This document shows, piece by piece, positions 36,968 to 44,655 of a stretch of 64,000 bases of DNA. Both the position numbers and the translations under genes were made by a program. The DNA comes from Pseudonocardia sp. (lineage in GTDB: Bacteria > Actinomycetota > Actinomycetes > Mycobacteriales > Pseudonocardiaceae), in NCBI RefSeq assembly GCF_029263155.1, contig NZ_JAJCYB010000063.1:17491-81490 (forward strand), in the 5' to 3' direction. The notes under the pieces were generated by a model. It searched no databases. It saw only the letters and a program-made list of their open reading frames with translations, and was not told where the DNA came from. Each line of letters begins with the position of its first letter. The stretch's first letter is position 1.

Positions 36968-37314
36968 GAACCATTCAACCACAAGAACTTCGCTCCCGGG
37001 AAGTGCCGCTGCTCGATTGCGGCCGCTACGAGAGCGCACCTCGACATGCGTACGTCGCGCTCGTTATTGTGCGGCCAGTCCTCCCCGGCCCCCTCGTCCT
37101 GGCCGCTCTGCTCGTCGCGCCGGCGGGGTCAAGGGTGCAAATCGCGGAGCGACGCCGTAGGCGCCCTTGACGCCGCCGGCGCGACGTGGACGATTTCGGC
37201 CGAGGGGCCGCCGCAGCTCCCAGCCAGCTCCGGCTGCTCGCCCGGCTCGCGGGCGGAGCCCGCGGCCGGTCGCGCGGACGAATGCTGTCGGTGGTCGGGC
37301 GCACACTGGTGCCC
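36968..37314. other. Spacer with large palindrome
   Basis: This holds the promoter region of the leftward AT-richer pair and the 23-bp inverted repeat at 37116-37183. Part of it may be the extended 5' end of the 37315 gene, whose frame stays open back to 37186. Confidence 0.4.
37116..37183. repeat. 23-bp inverted repeat with 22-nt loop
   Basis: Arms 37116-37138 and 37161-37183 match at 21 of 23 positions (CGCGCCGGCGGGGTCAAGGG... against its complement). The loop contains ATCGCGGAGCGACGCCG. It could be an intergenic repeat, a bidirectional terminator or a folding RNA; there is no U-tract. Confidence 0.6.
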
Positions 37315-37878
37315 ATGAGGATGCTGAGCACGGTGCCGGAGTGGGTACGACCGCCGCGACCGGCGGTCGTGCGCATGGAGGGCTTCCTCCTGAGGCTGTA
37401 CGGGCGGACAAAGTCGCCGGAGGTGTTAGGGGCGTGGGCCTGTCTGGACTGGTTGGGCGGCTGGCTGGGCGAGAAGACGCGTGGACCGCTGATCCTCCGC
37501 GGGTTACCCACGGAGGCCGCGGCCCGCGGGGACATGCGGGTCGCCTCGGCGATCGCGGAGGGCGAGACCTATCCGGGCCCAGCGTGGTGGGACGGGCACG
37601 CGATCGCCGTCGGCGACCGGATGCCGGTCGAGGAGTGGGCCACGCGGATCGCGAGCGAGTACGAGCGCCACTACTGCCACGGGGTGCGAGTTGCGTTCGG
37701 CTGGCTGCTCGGCGTCGTCGACGACCCGGCGCTGCTGGCGCCAGTGCGGGACGGCGAGGGCGCCCGCATCTCGATGGTGGACCGTGAGGCGTACCGCTGT
37801 CATCTGCGGGAGATCGCCCAGCTCGCCGCCGGACCCGAGGTCCCGGGCGATCGTCGCCGGGCGATACCTACAGGCTGA
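37315..37878 (+). CDS. Hypothetical protein convergent with the relaxase
   Basis: Protein of unknown family, 187 aa from ATG 37315 (ATG 37321 or an earlier in-frame start at 37186 are alternatives). Coding is suggested by consistent third-position GC and a globular, Trp-rich sequence (GAWACLDWLGGWLGEKT, ETYPGPAWWDGHAIAVGD, CHGVRVAFGWLLGVVDDP). There is no membrane segment. It ends 3 bases before the relaxase stop on the other strand. A role in element maintenance is possible but nothing specific is seen. Confidence 0.5.
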   Translation: MRMLSTVPEWVRPPRPAVVRMEGFLLRLYGRTKSPEVLGAWACLDWLGGWLGEKTRGPLILRGLPTEAAARGDMRVASAIAEGETYPGPAWWDGHAIAVGDRMPVEEWATRIASEYERHYCHGVRVAFGWLLGVVDDPALLAPVRDGEGARISMVDREAYRCHLREIAQLAAGPEVPGDRRRAIPTG

Positions 37879-37881
37879 CCA

Positions 37882-40800
37882 TTAGCCGGTGTACTCCGCC
37901 GGCTCGAGCACGGCGGCCTGGTCCTGGTCGATGTGTTCGGCGAGGTCGGCATCATCGACGGCCCATCGGGTCAGCTCGGTGGAGCGTTCGTCCTCGTTGG
38001 TATGGGCGTCGAGCACCTGGCGGGCCTCGATCTCGGCGAGCGAGCGGCGGGCACGGGCGATCGAGTCGGCTGTGTCCTGGGCACTCGCCTCACGGACGAC
38101 GTCCTCGCGGGTCTGACGCGGCTCGGCAGCGGCTACCTCGCGGATGTCGGGCACGGCGGTCGCGACCTGCGACTCCCGGTCGTCGACGCGCACAGCATGA
38201 CGATCGGGTTCGAGGTCGAGTTCGGTGATGTCCCGGTGCCCGTCCTCAGCGGCGCGGGCAGCGTTGTCAGCCTCCAGCCATTCCTGCGCGGTGACCCGCT
38301 GCTCGGGCTCCTCGTCGGCGTGCCGATCGGCGAGGATGAAGGCCGAGATCTCGGCGTTGGCGCGGGTTGCCGCGCTGTGCGCCAGGAATGCGGCGCGGGC
38401 GTCGTCAAGACCCTCCAGTTCGATGACTCGGGCGTCGAGGGTCGTGGCGAGCGCGGCGGCTTGGGCGGCTTCGGTCTGCAGCCGGTGCCGCTCGGCCGGG
38501 TCGGTAGCGATTTCGGCTTCGGCGGTGCGTAGCGCAGCGGTGCGGCGGTGCTGGTCGGCGGCCTGGTGGGTGCCGGCGAGTTCGTTGCCGACGTAGCGCG
38601 GCCCCCACGCCTTCTCGCGTTCCCAGGCGATGATCCGCATGCGGTGCAACCCGTCCGACATCTCGTGCTCGGCACGGTCGATGTCCGGACCGCCAGCAGC
38701 GCGCCAGGCGTTGCGGTAGGCGGCGTAGGCCTCGACCTGCCCGGGCGCGGGAGCCGGACCGAGCGCGTCGGCGGGGTCGTCGTGGCCGCGCAGTTCGCGG
38801 TAGGCCGCGATCGCTCCGGCGCGCTGCTGCCAGTTCTCGCGCTCGCGCGGGTCGTCGGGCACCGCGCCGAGCGCCTCGACCGCCCACGCGGTCGCGTCCT
38901 TCGCTGCGACGCGGCCCAGCTCGGCGGTTCGCTGGTCCGCTGCGGCGGCGAGCGTGTCGAGGTAGGTGTCCCACTCTTGGTCACCGGTGCGTGGCGTCCA
39001 GTCCGCCCACGCGGTGCCGACCGGGTCGAAGCGGCGGGTGTTGCCGTCGGTGATCCGGGCGTGCAGGACGTTCGTGGTGTTCTTCGCGCCGGTTAGCGAT
39101 CGCTCGGCGACGGCGTCGAGGAGCAGCTGGTGCGGGTCCTGCCCGGCGAGCTCGGCGCGGCGCAGGACCCGTGCCAGCGACGGGGCGCCGTCCTCGGCAG
39201 CGATCCGGGCCCGCTGGTCGGGTGAGAGGTGCCCGGCTGCGGTGAGCTGGTCGAGCCAGCCGACGGTGCGGGCAGTGGCCGCGATGTGCGCGGCGTCAGC
39301 GAGTCGCTCCCCCGCCGTCTGCGCCGAACCGGCGACGGCGGTGGACTCCTCGGCGATCGCCACCGCGGATCGGGTGCTGAGCGGGTCGCGGTCCGAGAGC
39401 TGGCCGGCGAGCACAGCGATCGGGTCGCGGTGCAGCTCGTGGCGTTCGTCGCCGCGGGCCGGGTCGTCGACGGTGGAGCGGGTGACGACGTGCGCGGTGT
39501 TCGCGTCGCGGCCGCGCGACATCCCGACGTACAGCCCGGCCGGGCCGGTGCGGCCGGAGATGATCGTGTGGGTGGTGTCGACGGTGCCGCCCTGCGCGGC
39601 ATGGACGGTGGAGGCGTAGCCGAGCGCGAGGTGCCCTGCGACGTAGGCAGGCGGGAGGACGAGCCGCTCGCCGAGCACGTCGCCATTGGGGGTGCGGCCG
39701 GTGATGACGGCGACCTCGAGCCCGCCGTCGGGGCGGACCGCCTGCACGCGGTAGTGCTCGCGGTTGATCGCCCCGCGCGGGTTGCCCTCGTACCCGGCGA
39801 GGGTCCAGTCGAGCTTGCGGGCCTCGACGAGATCGCCCACGCCGGCGTAGGTGCCCTGCAACCCCAGCTGCACGCCGTACTCCTGGACCTGGCCCAGCCG
39901 GACCAGCTCCGCGCGGATCGCGGACGACACGCGCGCGGCCTGCTCGTTGGTGTCGACGACCAGCAGCGAGCGGCGGCCGGCGAGGGTGTCGCCCAGCCAC
40001 GCGGCCGCGGCGGACGCCTCCGCTTCGTCGCGGGTGCCGGAGTCGAGCAGCCGGCCGTGCTGGTGGTACTCGCGCAGCACCGATTCGTCGCCGTCGCGCA
40101 GCCGCAGCGAGGCGCCGCGTTCCCACTCCTGGTTGAACCGGCGGGCTTCGGCGAGTTCGTAGCGGGCGCCGCTCGCGGCGACGAGGTCCATCGCGCCGCC
40201 GGCGCCGACCGCGGCCAGCTGACGGTGATCGCCCACGAGCAGCAGCTTCGCGCCCGCCCTGTCGACGTGGCTGTGGATCGCGGCGAGCGCGGCGGTGTCG
40301 GTCATCGCGGACTCGTCGACCACGACCAGATCCCCGGCACCAAGCCGCCACGCCTGGTCGGCGTCGATCGGGCGCGGGCCGGCGGCACCGGCACCGGCTG
40401 CGAGGCGGCGCTGCGCGGCGAGCCACGCCGCGACGTTGCTCGCGTCGAGGCCCTCGGACTTGAGGACCTCGGTCGCGATCTGGGAGGTGGCCAGCCCGAA
40501 CACCCTCCGCGCGCCGCTCTCCGGCACGTCGGCGTCGCTCCAGGCCCGCGCGATGGTGCCGACGACGAACGACTTGCCGGTCCCGGCCGGCCCGACCAGG
40601 GTCTCGACGCGGGCGCCGGAGGTGAGCACGCCGCGCACGGCGGCGGCCTGGTCGGGTCCGAGGTCGATCCCGGACTCGGCCAGGGAGCGCAGGAACCGGT
40701 CCGCGACCGGGTGTGGCAGCGCCGCGGCCCCGCCGGATGCGGTGGCCGCGACGAGGGCGCGTTCGGTGCGGACGTGCTCCGGCGTGGCGTAGAGCCGCGA

Positions 40801-42264
40801 TCCCGGCGCCTGGTAGGAGGAGTCGCCGTTGTCCAGGCGCAGCTCGGCGGGCAGCAGCTCGTCGCCGGGCCGCGCCTGGTCGAGCGTCGTCGCGTAGTCC
40901 AGCGCCTTGTCGGTGAGCGAGTCGAGCAGCTGCCCGATGTCGCGCCCGTCGGTGATGCCCAGGTGGTCGGGCAGCGCTGTGTTGATCGCGCTGGTCAGGT
41001 CGGCCTTGGTCCAGCCGGCCTTCGCGGACTGGACCTGTTCGAGCGCGACCTCGATCACCGCCTGCGGTGACCACTCCTGCGCGGCCACCGCGTCGGGGCG
41101 GGCGCCGAGCACGGTGTGCGCGACCCCTGCCAGTCCGCCGTCGATGTCGGCGCGGATGCGTTCGTCGATCCGGTCCAGCAGCTCGTTGCGGGATTCCCCG
41201 ATGTGCGACTTCGCCGCCCGGGTCGACAGGGTGGCCTGCTGGGCGAGCCGTTCGCGCTGCAGACCGTTCGGCGCGCGGCCGTAGCGCTGCTCGTAGGCGT
41301 CGACGAGTTCCTGGGTCTTCGCGGTCACCTGGTGGCGTCGGGTCGAGATCAGGTCCATCGCCTCCTGCACGACGCCGACGATCTCCCGGGCCTTCCCGTC
41401 CGGCCGGGTGGCGACCAGCACCCCGAGCGCGTGGCTCAGGTGTTCCTCCATCGTGCGTTCGGCGACGGCGGCCGCGGCCGGGCGCCACCGGTACAGCGAC
41501 TGGCCGTCGATGGTCAGCCACACCCCGTCGGGGTCCTCCACGCGGTTGAGCAACGCGTTGTGGATGTGCAGGTGCGGATCGTGCTCGCGCGAGTCGTGTT
41601 GCAGGAAGCTCGCGACGGTCCAGCCGTGGGCGTCGGCCCACCGGCCGGCCTCGCCGCCGTGGTGCCCGGTGCGGGTGTAGCCGGCCTTCTCCGCGAAGTA
41701 CGCCAGCCCGGCGTTGTTCCCGGCCCAGATCGCGTCCTCCACCGCGGTCCGGAACTGTGCCCACGCCGCCGCGGTCTCCTCGTCACCGACGTTCCGTGCG
41801 GCGGTCTCCTGCGCCTCGAATGCCGTATGAACGAGGGTCACCGACTTCTGGACGTTGAACGTGAGGTCGAAGAAGGCGACGTTGTGCCGCGCCTTCTTCC
41901 CGGCCTCTGTACGGAGTTCAGCGAGCCGTTCACCGGTGGCGTTCGGTTCGCGTTCAACGGCGGCGGCGTACAGCTGCTCCTCGGTCTTGTACTTGCGGCC
42001 GGCGTGCCCGAGCGTGTCGACGTCGTCCCACTTCTCGGGGTCGCTGAACCCCTCGGCGCGCGGGTCGAGGAACCGCTCGTAGACCGCGCGCATGTCCTGC
42101 GCCTCCACCAGCCCCGTGAGGCCGAGCTTCTCGGCGCCGGCGCCCCACCATCGCCCCGGGGGCTCGCCCTCGGTGACCGCGCCGGTGTAGTAGTTCTCCC
42201 GACCGGTCGCGACCTCCTTCAGCAGGTAATCCGGGCTGTAGCCGGACGCCACGCTCAGCACCAT
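37882..42264 (-). CDS. MobF-family relaxase-helicase (TrwC/TraI-like)
   Basis: Large 1460-aa conjugative relaxase. It nicks oriT, stays covalently linked to DNA and unwinds it for transfer. The N-terminal TrwC relaxase domain has a Tyr pair (RENYYTGAV, about residues 25-26) and the three-His metal motif HDPHLHIHN (about 228-236). A RecD-like helicase follows with Walker A LVGPAGTGKSFVVG, Walker B LVVVDESAMTD, LLLVGDHRQLAAVGAGGAMD and GYASTVHAAQGGTVD. The C-terminal 450 residues are helical and charged, probably for partner contacts. The start ATG 42264 places the Tyr near the N terminus as required. Candidate oriT lies just upstream. Confidence 0.95.
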   Translation of the reverse strand: MVLSVASGYSPDYLLKEVATGRENYYTGAVTEGEPPGRWWGAGAEKLGLTGLVEAQDMRAVYERFLDPRAEGFSDPEKWDDVDTLGHAGRKYKTEEQLYAAAVEREPNATGERLAELRTEAGKKARHNVAFFDLTFNVQKSVTLVHTAFEAQETAARNVGDEETAAAWAQFRTAVEDAIWAGNNAGLAYFAEKAGYTRTGHHGGEAGRWADAHGWTVASFLQHDSREHDPHLHIHNALLNRVEDPDGVWLTIDGQSLYRWRPAAAAVAERTMEEHLSHALGVLVATRPDGKAREIVGVVQEAMDLISTRRHQVTAKTQELVDAYEQRYGRAPNGLQRERLAQQATLSTRAAKSHIGESRNELLDRIDERIRADIDGGLAGVAHTVLGARPDAVAAQEWSPQAVIEVALEQVQSAKAGWTKADLTSAINTALPDHLGITDGRDIGQLLDSLTDKALDYATTLDQARPGDELLPAELRLDNGDSSYQAPGSRLYATPEHVRTERALVAATASGGAAALPHPVADRFLRSLAESGIDLGPDQAAAVRGVLTSGARVETLVGPAGTGKSFVVGTIARAWSDADVPESGARRVFGLATSQIATEVLKSEGLDASNVAAWLAAQRRLAAGAGAAGPRPIDADQAWRLGAGDLVVVDESAMTDTAALAAIHSHVDRAGAKLLLVGDHRQLAAVGAGGAMDLVAASGARYELAEARRFNQEWERGASLRLRDGDESVLREYHQHGRLLDSGTRDEAEASAAAAWLGDTLAGRRSLLVVDTNEQAARVSSAIRAELVRLGQVQEYGVQLGLQGTYAGVGDLVEARKLDWTLAGYEGNPRGAINREHYRVQAVRPDGGLEVAVITGRTPNGDVLGERLVLPPAYVAGHLALGYASTVHAAQGGTVDTTHTIISGRTGPAGLYVGMSRGRDANTAHVVTRSTVDDPARGDERHELHRDPIAVLAGQLSDRDPLSTRSAVAIAEESTAVAGSAQTAGERLADAAHIAATARTVGWLDQLTAAGHLSPDQRARIAAEDGAPSLARVLRRAELAGQDPHQLLLDAVAERSLTGAKNTTNVLHARITDGNTRRFDPVGTAWADWTPRTGDQEWDTYLDTLAAAADQRTAELGRVAAKDATAWAVEALGAVPDDPRERENWQQRAGAIAAYRELRGHDDPADALGPAPAPGQVEAYAAYRNAWRAAGGPDIDRAEHEMSDGLHRMRIIAWEREKAWGPRYVGNELAGTHQAADQHRRTAALRTAEAEIATDPAERHRLQTEAAQAAALATTLDARVIELEGLDDARAAFLAHSAATRANAEISAFILADRHADEEPEQRVTAQEWLEADNAARAAEDGHRDITELDLEPDRHAVRVDDRESQVATAVPDIREVAAAEPRQTREDVVREASAQDTADSIARARRSLAEIEARQVLDAHTNEDERSTELTRWAVDDADLAEHIDQDQAAVLEPAEYTG

Positions 42265-42307
42265 GACGACCCCACTCGGGTCGAAACGATCATGAGCGAG
42301 GCACCTG

Positions 42308-42400
42308 CAAGATCAACCGCGCGGAGCGCCGGTTCCGGTCGGCCGGAGGCCGACCCGCACCAGTTGATCACGATGCAAAGGTGTGGTCGCTCTGATCTTG
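42308..42400. other. Candidate origin of transfer
   Basis: This lies directly upstream of the MobF gene. An inverted repeat CAAGATCA (42308-42315) / TGATCTTG (42393-42400) brackets a tight hairpin GGTCGGCC-GGA-GGCCGACC (42337-42355), and TTGATCA sits at 42364-42370. MobF origins typically lie next to the relaxase and contain inverted repeats beside the nick site. No nic consensus is assigned. Confidence 0.4.
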
Positions 42401-42523
42401 TGGCTTGTCGCTCGTGCTCGTTGTTCTTGTTCGTCCGTCTGGAGTAGTGCTCGGCCGTCCGTCGTCTCGTTCTGGTGGTCGGCTCGCTCGGGTTGCTGGC
42501 GTAGGTGGTTCGGGTCGTCGTAG

Positions 42524-43330
42524 TCATGGCTGGGTCCTCGCGTCGGGTCTGTCGGCGTCGTCGGGCTGGGTGGTGTGGATCAGATGTAGGGGTGTCGGCT
42601 GCGCTCGGAGGGCTCGCAGGACGGCGGCTGCGGTTCCCCGGGAGACCTCGGCGAGTGCGGCAAGATCGGTGACGGTCGGGAGCGCGCCGTGGCGCTGGGC
42701 GTGCCGCGTCGCGGCCGCCGACGCTCGATCGCGGGCCGGGGACGGCCCTGGCCGAGCGGCGCGCTGTTCAACCGGCCGGGCCGCGAGAGTCGGAGTGTCG
42801 GCGGCAGGCTGGACGGCGGCCGGACGCTGTACACCTGGACCGGCAACCGGAGTGCCGTTCAACGGCTGTACATCGCCCGGGTTGTACAGCGGCGATTGGA
42901 CGTCGGACGGCTCGGCCCGCTCGTCTGCCGGTGGGCTGTCGGTGGCGAGCAGGTAGAGCAGGTGCGCCACGATCGCGGCGGCGACGGCGGGCCACGCGCC
43001 GACGCCGAACCGCAGCAGCGGCGATGCGTCGACCGCCGATCCCGACGCAAGGAACGCGGCCTGCGCCAGCCCGGACAGGCCCGCCGCGAGCACCACCACC
43101 GCCCACGCATAGCGAGCCCCGGAGCCGGTGAGCCGGGCGGTGGCGGCGTAGGCGACCAGGGCGAGCCCGTCGGTGATCAGCGGGTAGAGCCAGGCGATCC
43201 CGGCGGGGACGCGGGCGGCGTGGGCGACCTCGTAGAGGCCGTGCGCGGTCGCGACCGCTGCGCCCACCGCGACGGCGAGGCCGGGCAGCCAGATCCCCCA
43301 GCGCGCAGCGCGCGACAGAGAGTCGGTCAT
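42524..43330 (-). CDS. DUF2637 membrane protein (SpdB-like)
   Basis: Protein of 268 aa with four N-terminal membrane helices (GIWLPGLAVAVGAAVATAHG, IAWLYPLITDGLALVAYAA, YAWAVVVLAAGLSGLAQAAF, WPAVAAAIVAHLLYLLA), matching the DUF2637 family found in actinomycete plasmid and ICE transfer regions. The C-terminal 140 residues are soluble, with Pro/Ala linkers and a small helix-turn-helix-like end (LPTVTDLAALAEVSRGTAAAVLRAL). Its start overlaps the DUF4913 gene stop (ATGA). It probably supports intramycelial spread or couples the transfer apparatus to the membrane; that role is inferred from context. Confidence 0.78.
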   Translation of the reverse strand: MTDSLSRAARWGIWLPGLAVAVGAAVATAHGLYEVAHAARVPAGIAWLYPLITDGLALVAYAATARLTGSGARYAWAVVVLAAGLSGLAQAAFLASGSAVDASPLLRFGVGAWPAVAAAIVAHLLYLLATDSPPADERAEPSDVQSPLYNPGDVQPLNGTPVAGPGVQRPAAVQPAADTPTLAARPVEQRAARPGPSPARDRASAAATRHAQRHGALPTVTDLAALAEVSRGTAAAVLRALRAQPTPLHLIHTTQPDDADRPDARTQP

Positions 43331-43998
43331 CGAATCGGTACCCCGTTCCGGGTCGGCGGGGCGGCCGGCTCGGGTGCGGGGTCGTCACGGGCGGTCGTCC
43401 ACCAGTGCGCCATCCGCTCCACCGTGTCGAGCCCCGGCACGGCGACGGCGCCGGTCGGGGCCTGGTCCCAGCCGGGCCGGGTCTGGTGCCGCTCGATCGA
43501 GCACGAGCCGGCACTGCCGCGGATGCGTCGCACGACCCCGGGCCGGGACCGTTCGTGCCAGTCCCCGGCCAGCGCCACCGCCGCGGCCGGGCCCTGGTAC
43601 GCGGCGCACCAGGCGTGCATCAGCCACACGAGTTCCTCGACGACGTCCGGGTGGTAGAGCCAGCACTCCGGTAGGGCCATCGCGCCGTCGGGGTAGCGCA
43701 GGAAGATCGCGTGCAGCCACGCGGTCAGCTCGCCGAGCAGCCGCCGCGCGCCGAGCTCGTCGTCGGGCAGCATCAGCCACGACGGAGCCGGAGCTGCGGC
43801 CGGACGGGCCGACAGCATCGCGACGACGTCGGTGACCTGCGCGAGCAAGCCGGCCAACTCGTCGACCCGGTCCCCGACCGGCAGCAACGGGTCGACCGCA
43901 CGGCGCAGTGCCTCGACCTCGCGGGCGAGTCCGGCCACCGAGCGGGCGACCTCCGCGCCGTCGTCCTCGGTGCCGGCGGGTTCGGCCGGGCGGTTCAT
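43327..43998 (-). CDS. DUF4913 protein
   Basis: Soluble 223-aa protein of the DUF4913 type that recurs in actinomycete conjugative elements. An N-terminal coiled-coil (VAGLAREVEALRRAVDPLL) precedes the conserved core: LLGELTAWLHAIFLRYPDG, LPECWLYHPDVVEELVWLMHAW and AVALAGDWHERSRPGVVRRI. ATG 43998 is chosen because it overlaps the previous stop (ATGA). It lies between the coupling protein and the DUF2637 gene in a continuous minus-strand operon. Function is unknown, though the family location implies a transfer or nucleic-acid-linked role. Confidence 0.78.
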   Translation of the reverse strand: MNRPAEPAGTEDDGAEVARSVAGLAREVEALRRAVDPLLPVGDRVDELAGLLAQVTDVVAMLSARPAAAPAPSWLMLPDDELGARRLLGELTAWLHAIFLRYPDGAMALPECWLYHPDVVEELVWLMHAWCAAYQGPAAAVALAGDWHERSRPGVVRRIRGSAGSCSIERHQTRPGWDQAPTGAVAVPGLDTVERMAHWWTTARDDPAPEPAAPPTRNGVPIR

Positions 43999-44588
43999 CG
44001 GGACCACCCCGAGTCGCCGTACGGCGGGTCCATGAAGCCGCGCGACTCGGTGTCCTGCTCCACGGCGGGAGCATCGTCGTGCCAGCGGGCGAGCTGATCA
44101 CGCCGAGCCTCCAGCTCCGAGCCGTCGACGACCGTGCACCACGGCACCGGACCGACCGGTCGCTCGCACTCCCACACCGTCCGCGGGTCGGCGTCGTCGA
44201 CGCCGATCTGATCGCGCAGCGCAGCAGCGCGCGCGGCCAGTTCGGCCGGGTCCACCACGTGGGCCGGCTGCGCCTGGGGCGGGAGCACGTCCGGATGGGG
44301 CAGGTCCAGCCGTGCGGACCCGCCCGGGTGCCACCACTGCGAGTCGTCAGCGTCGAACGCGACGTCGTCGGGGCCATCGGTCCGGTTGAGCTGGGCTCCG
44401 TGGCGGTGCAGCTCCCGGTCGAGGGACGAGTCGGCGTCGACGATCCGGGCGAGCAGCGCGTCCTTCTCGGCGAGGAACGCGGCCCGCTCGGCCGGGTCGG
44501 CGGCGCGGCCTTGCGCGGACAGCTCGCGTAGCCGGCGGGTCAGCGCCGCGACCTCGGCGATCGTGGGACGGTCATAGGGCGGGTTCAT
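43995..44588 (-). CDS. Hypothetical transfer-operon protein
   Basis: Unrecognized soluble protein of 197 aa, acidic and Asp-rich. The first 60 residues are helical (TIAEVAALTRRLRELSAQGR, then an ERAAFLAEKDALLARI segment that looks like a coiled coil). The centre holds FDADDSQWWHPGGSARLDLP, and the C-terminal half has a helical PAELAARAAALRDQIGVDD. GGAGGTG precedes ATG 44588; the track start at 45125 is wrong. Its stop overlaps DUF4913. It is possibly an adaptor of the coupling protein encoded just upstream. Confidence 0.65.
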   Translation of the reverse strand: MNPPYDRPTIAEVAALTRRLRELSAQGRAADPAERAAFLAEKDALLARIVDADSSLDRELHRHGAQLNRTDGPDDVAFDADDSQWWHPGGSARLDLPHPDVLPPQAQPAHVVDPAELAARAAALRDQIGVDDADPRTVWECERPVGPVPWCTVVDGSELEARRDQLARWHDDAPAVEQDTESRGFMDPPYGDSGWSR

Positions 44589-44655
44589 CGGGCACCTCCA
44601 GGTGTGACGGCCACGCGGCGCGGCCGGGTGTGCGTGCGGGATCGGTCGGGCCGGT

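Noticed and set aside
39229-41764. Large + and - ORFs inside the relaxase gene
   Set aside because: Out-of-frame shadows of the 1460-codon MobF gene, which has clear domains throughout.
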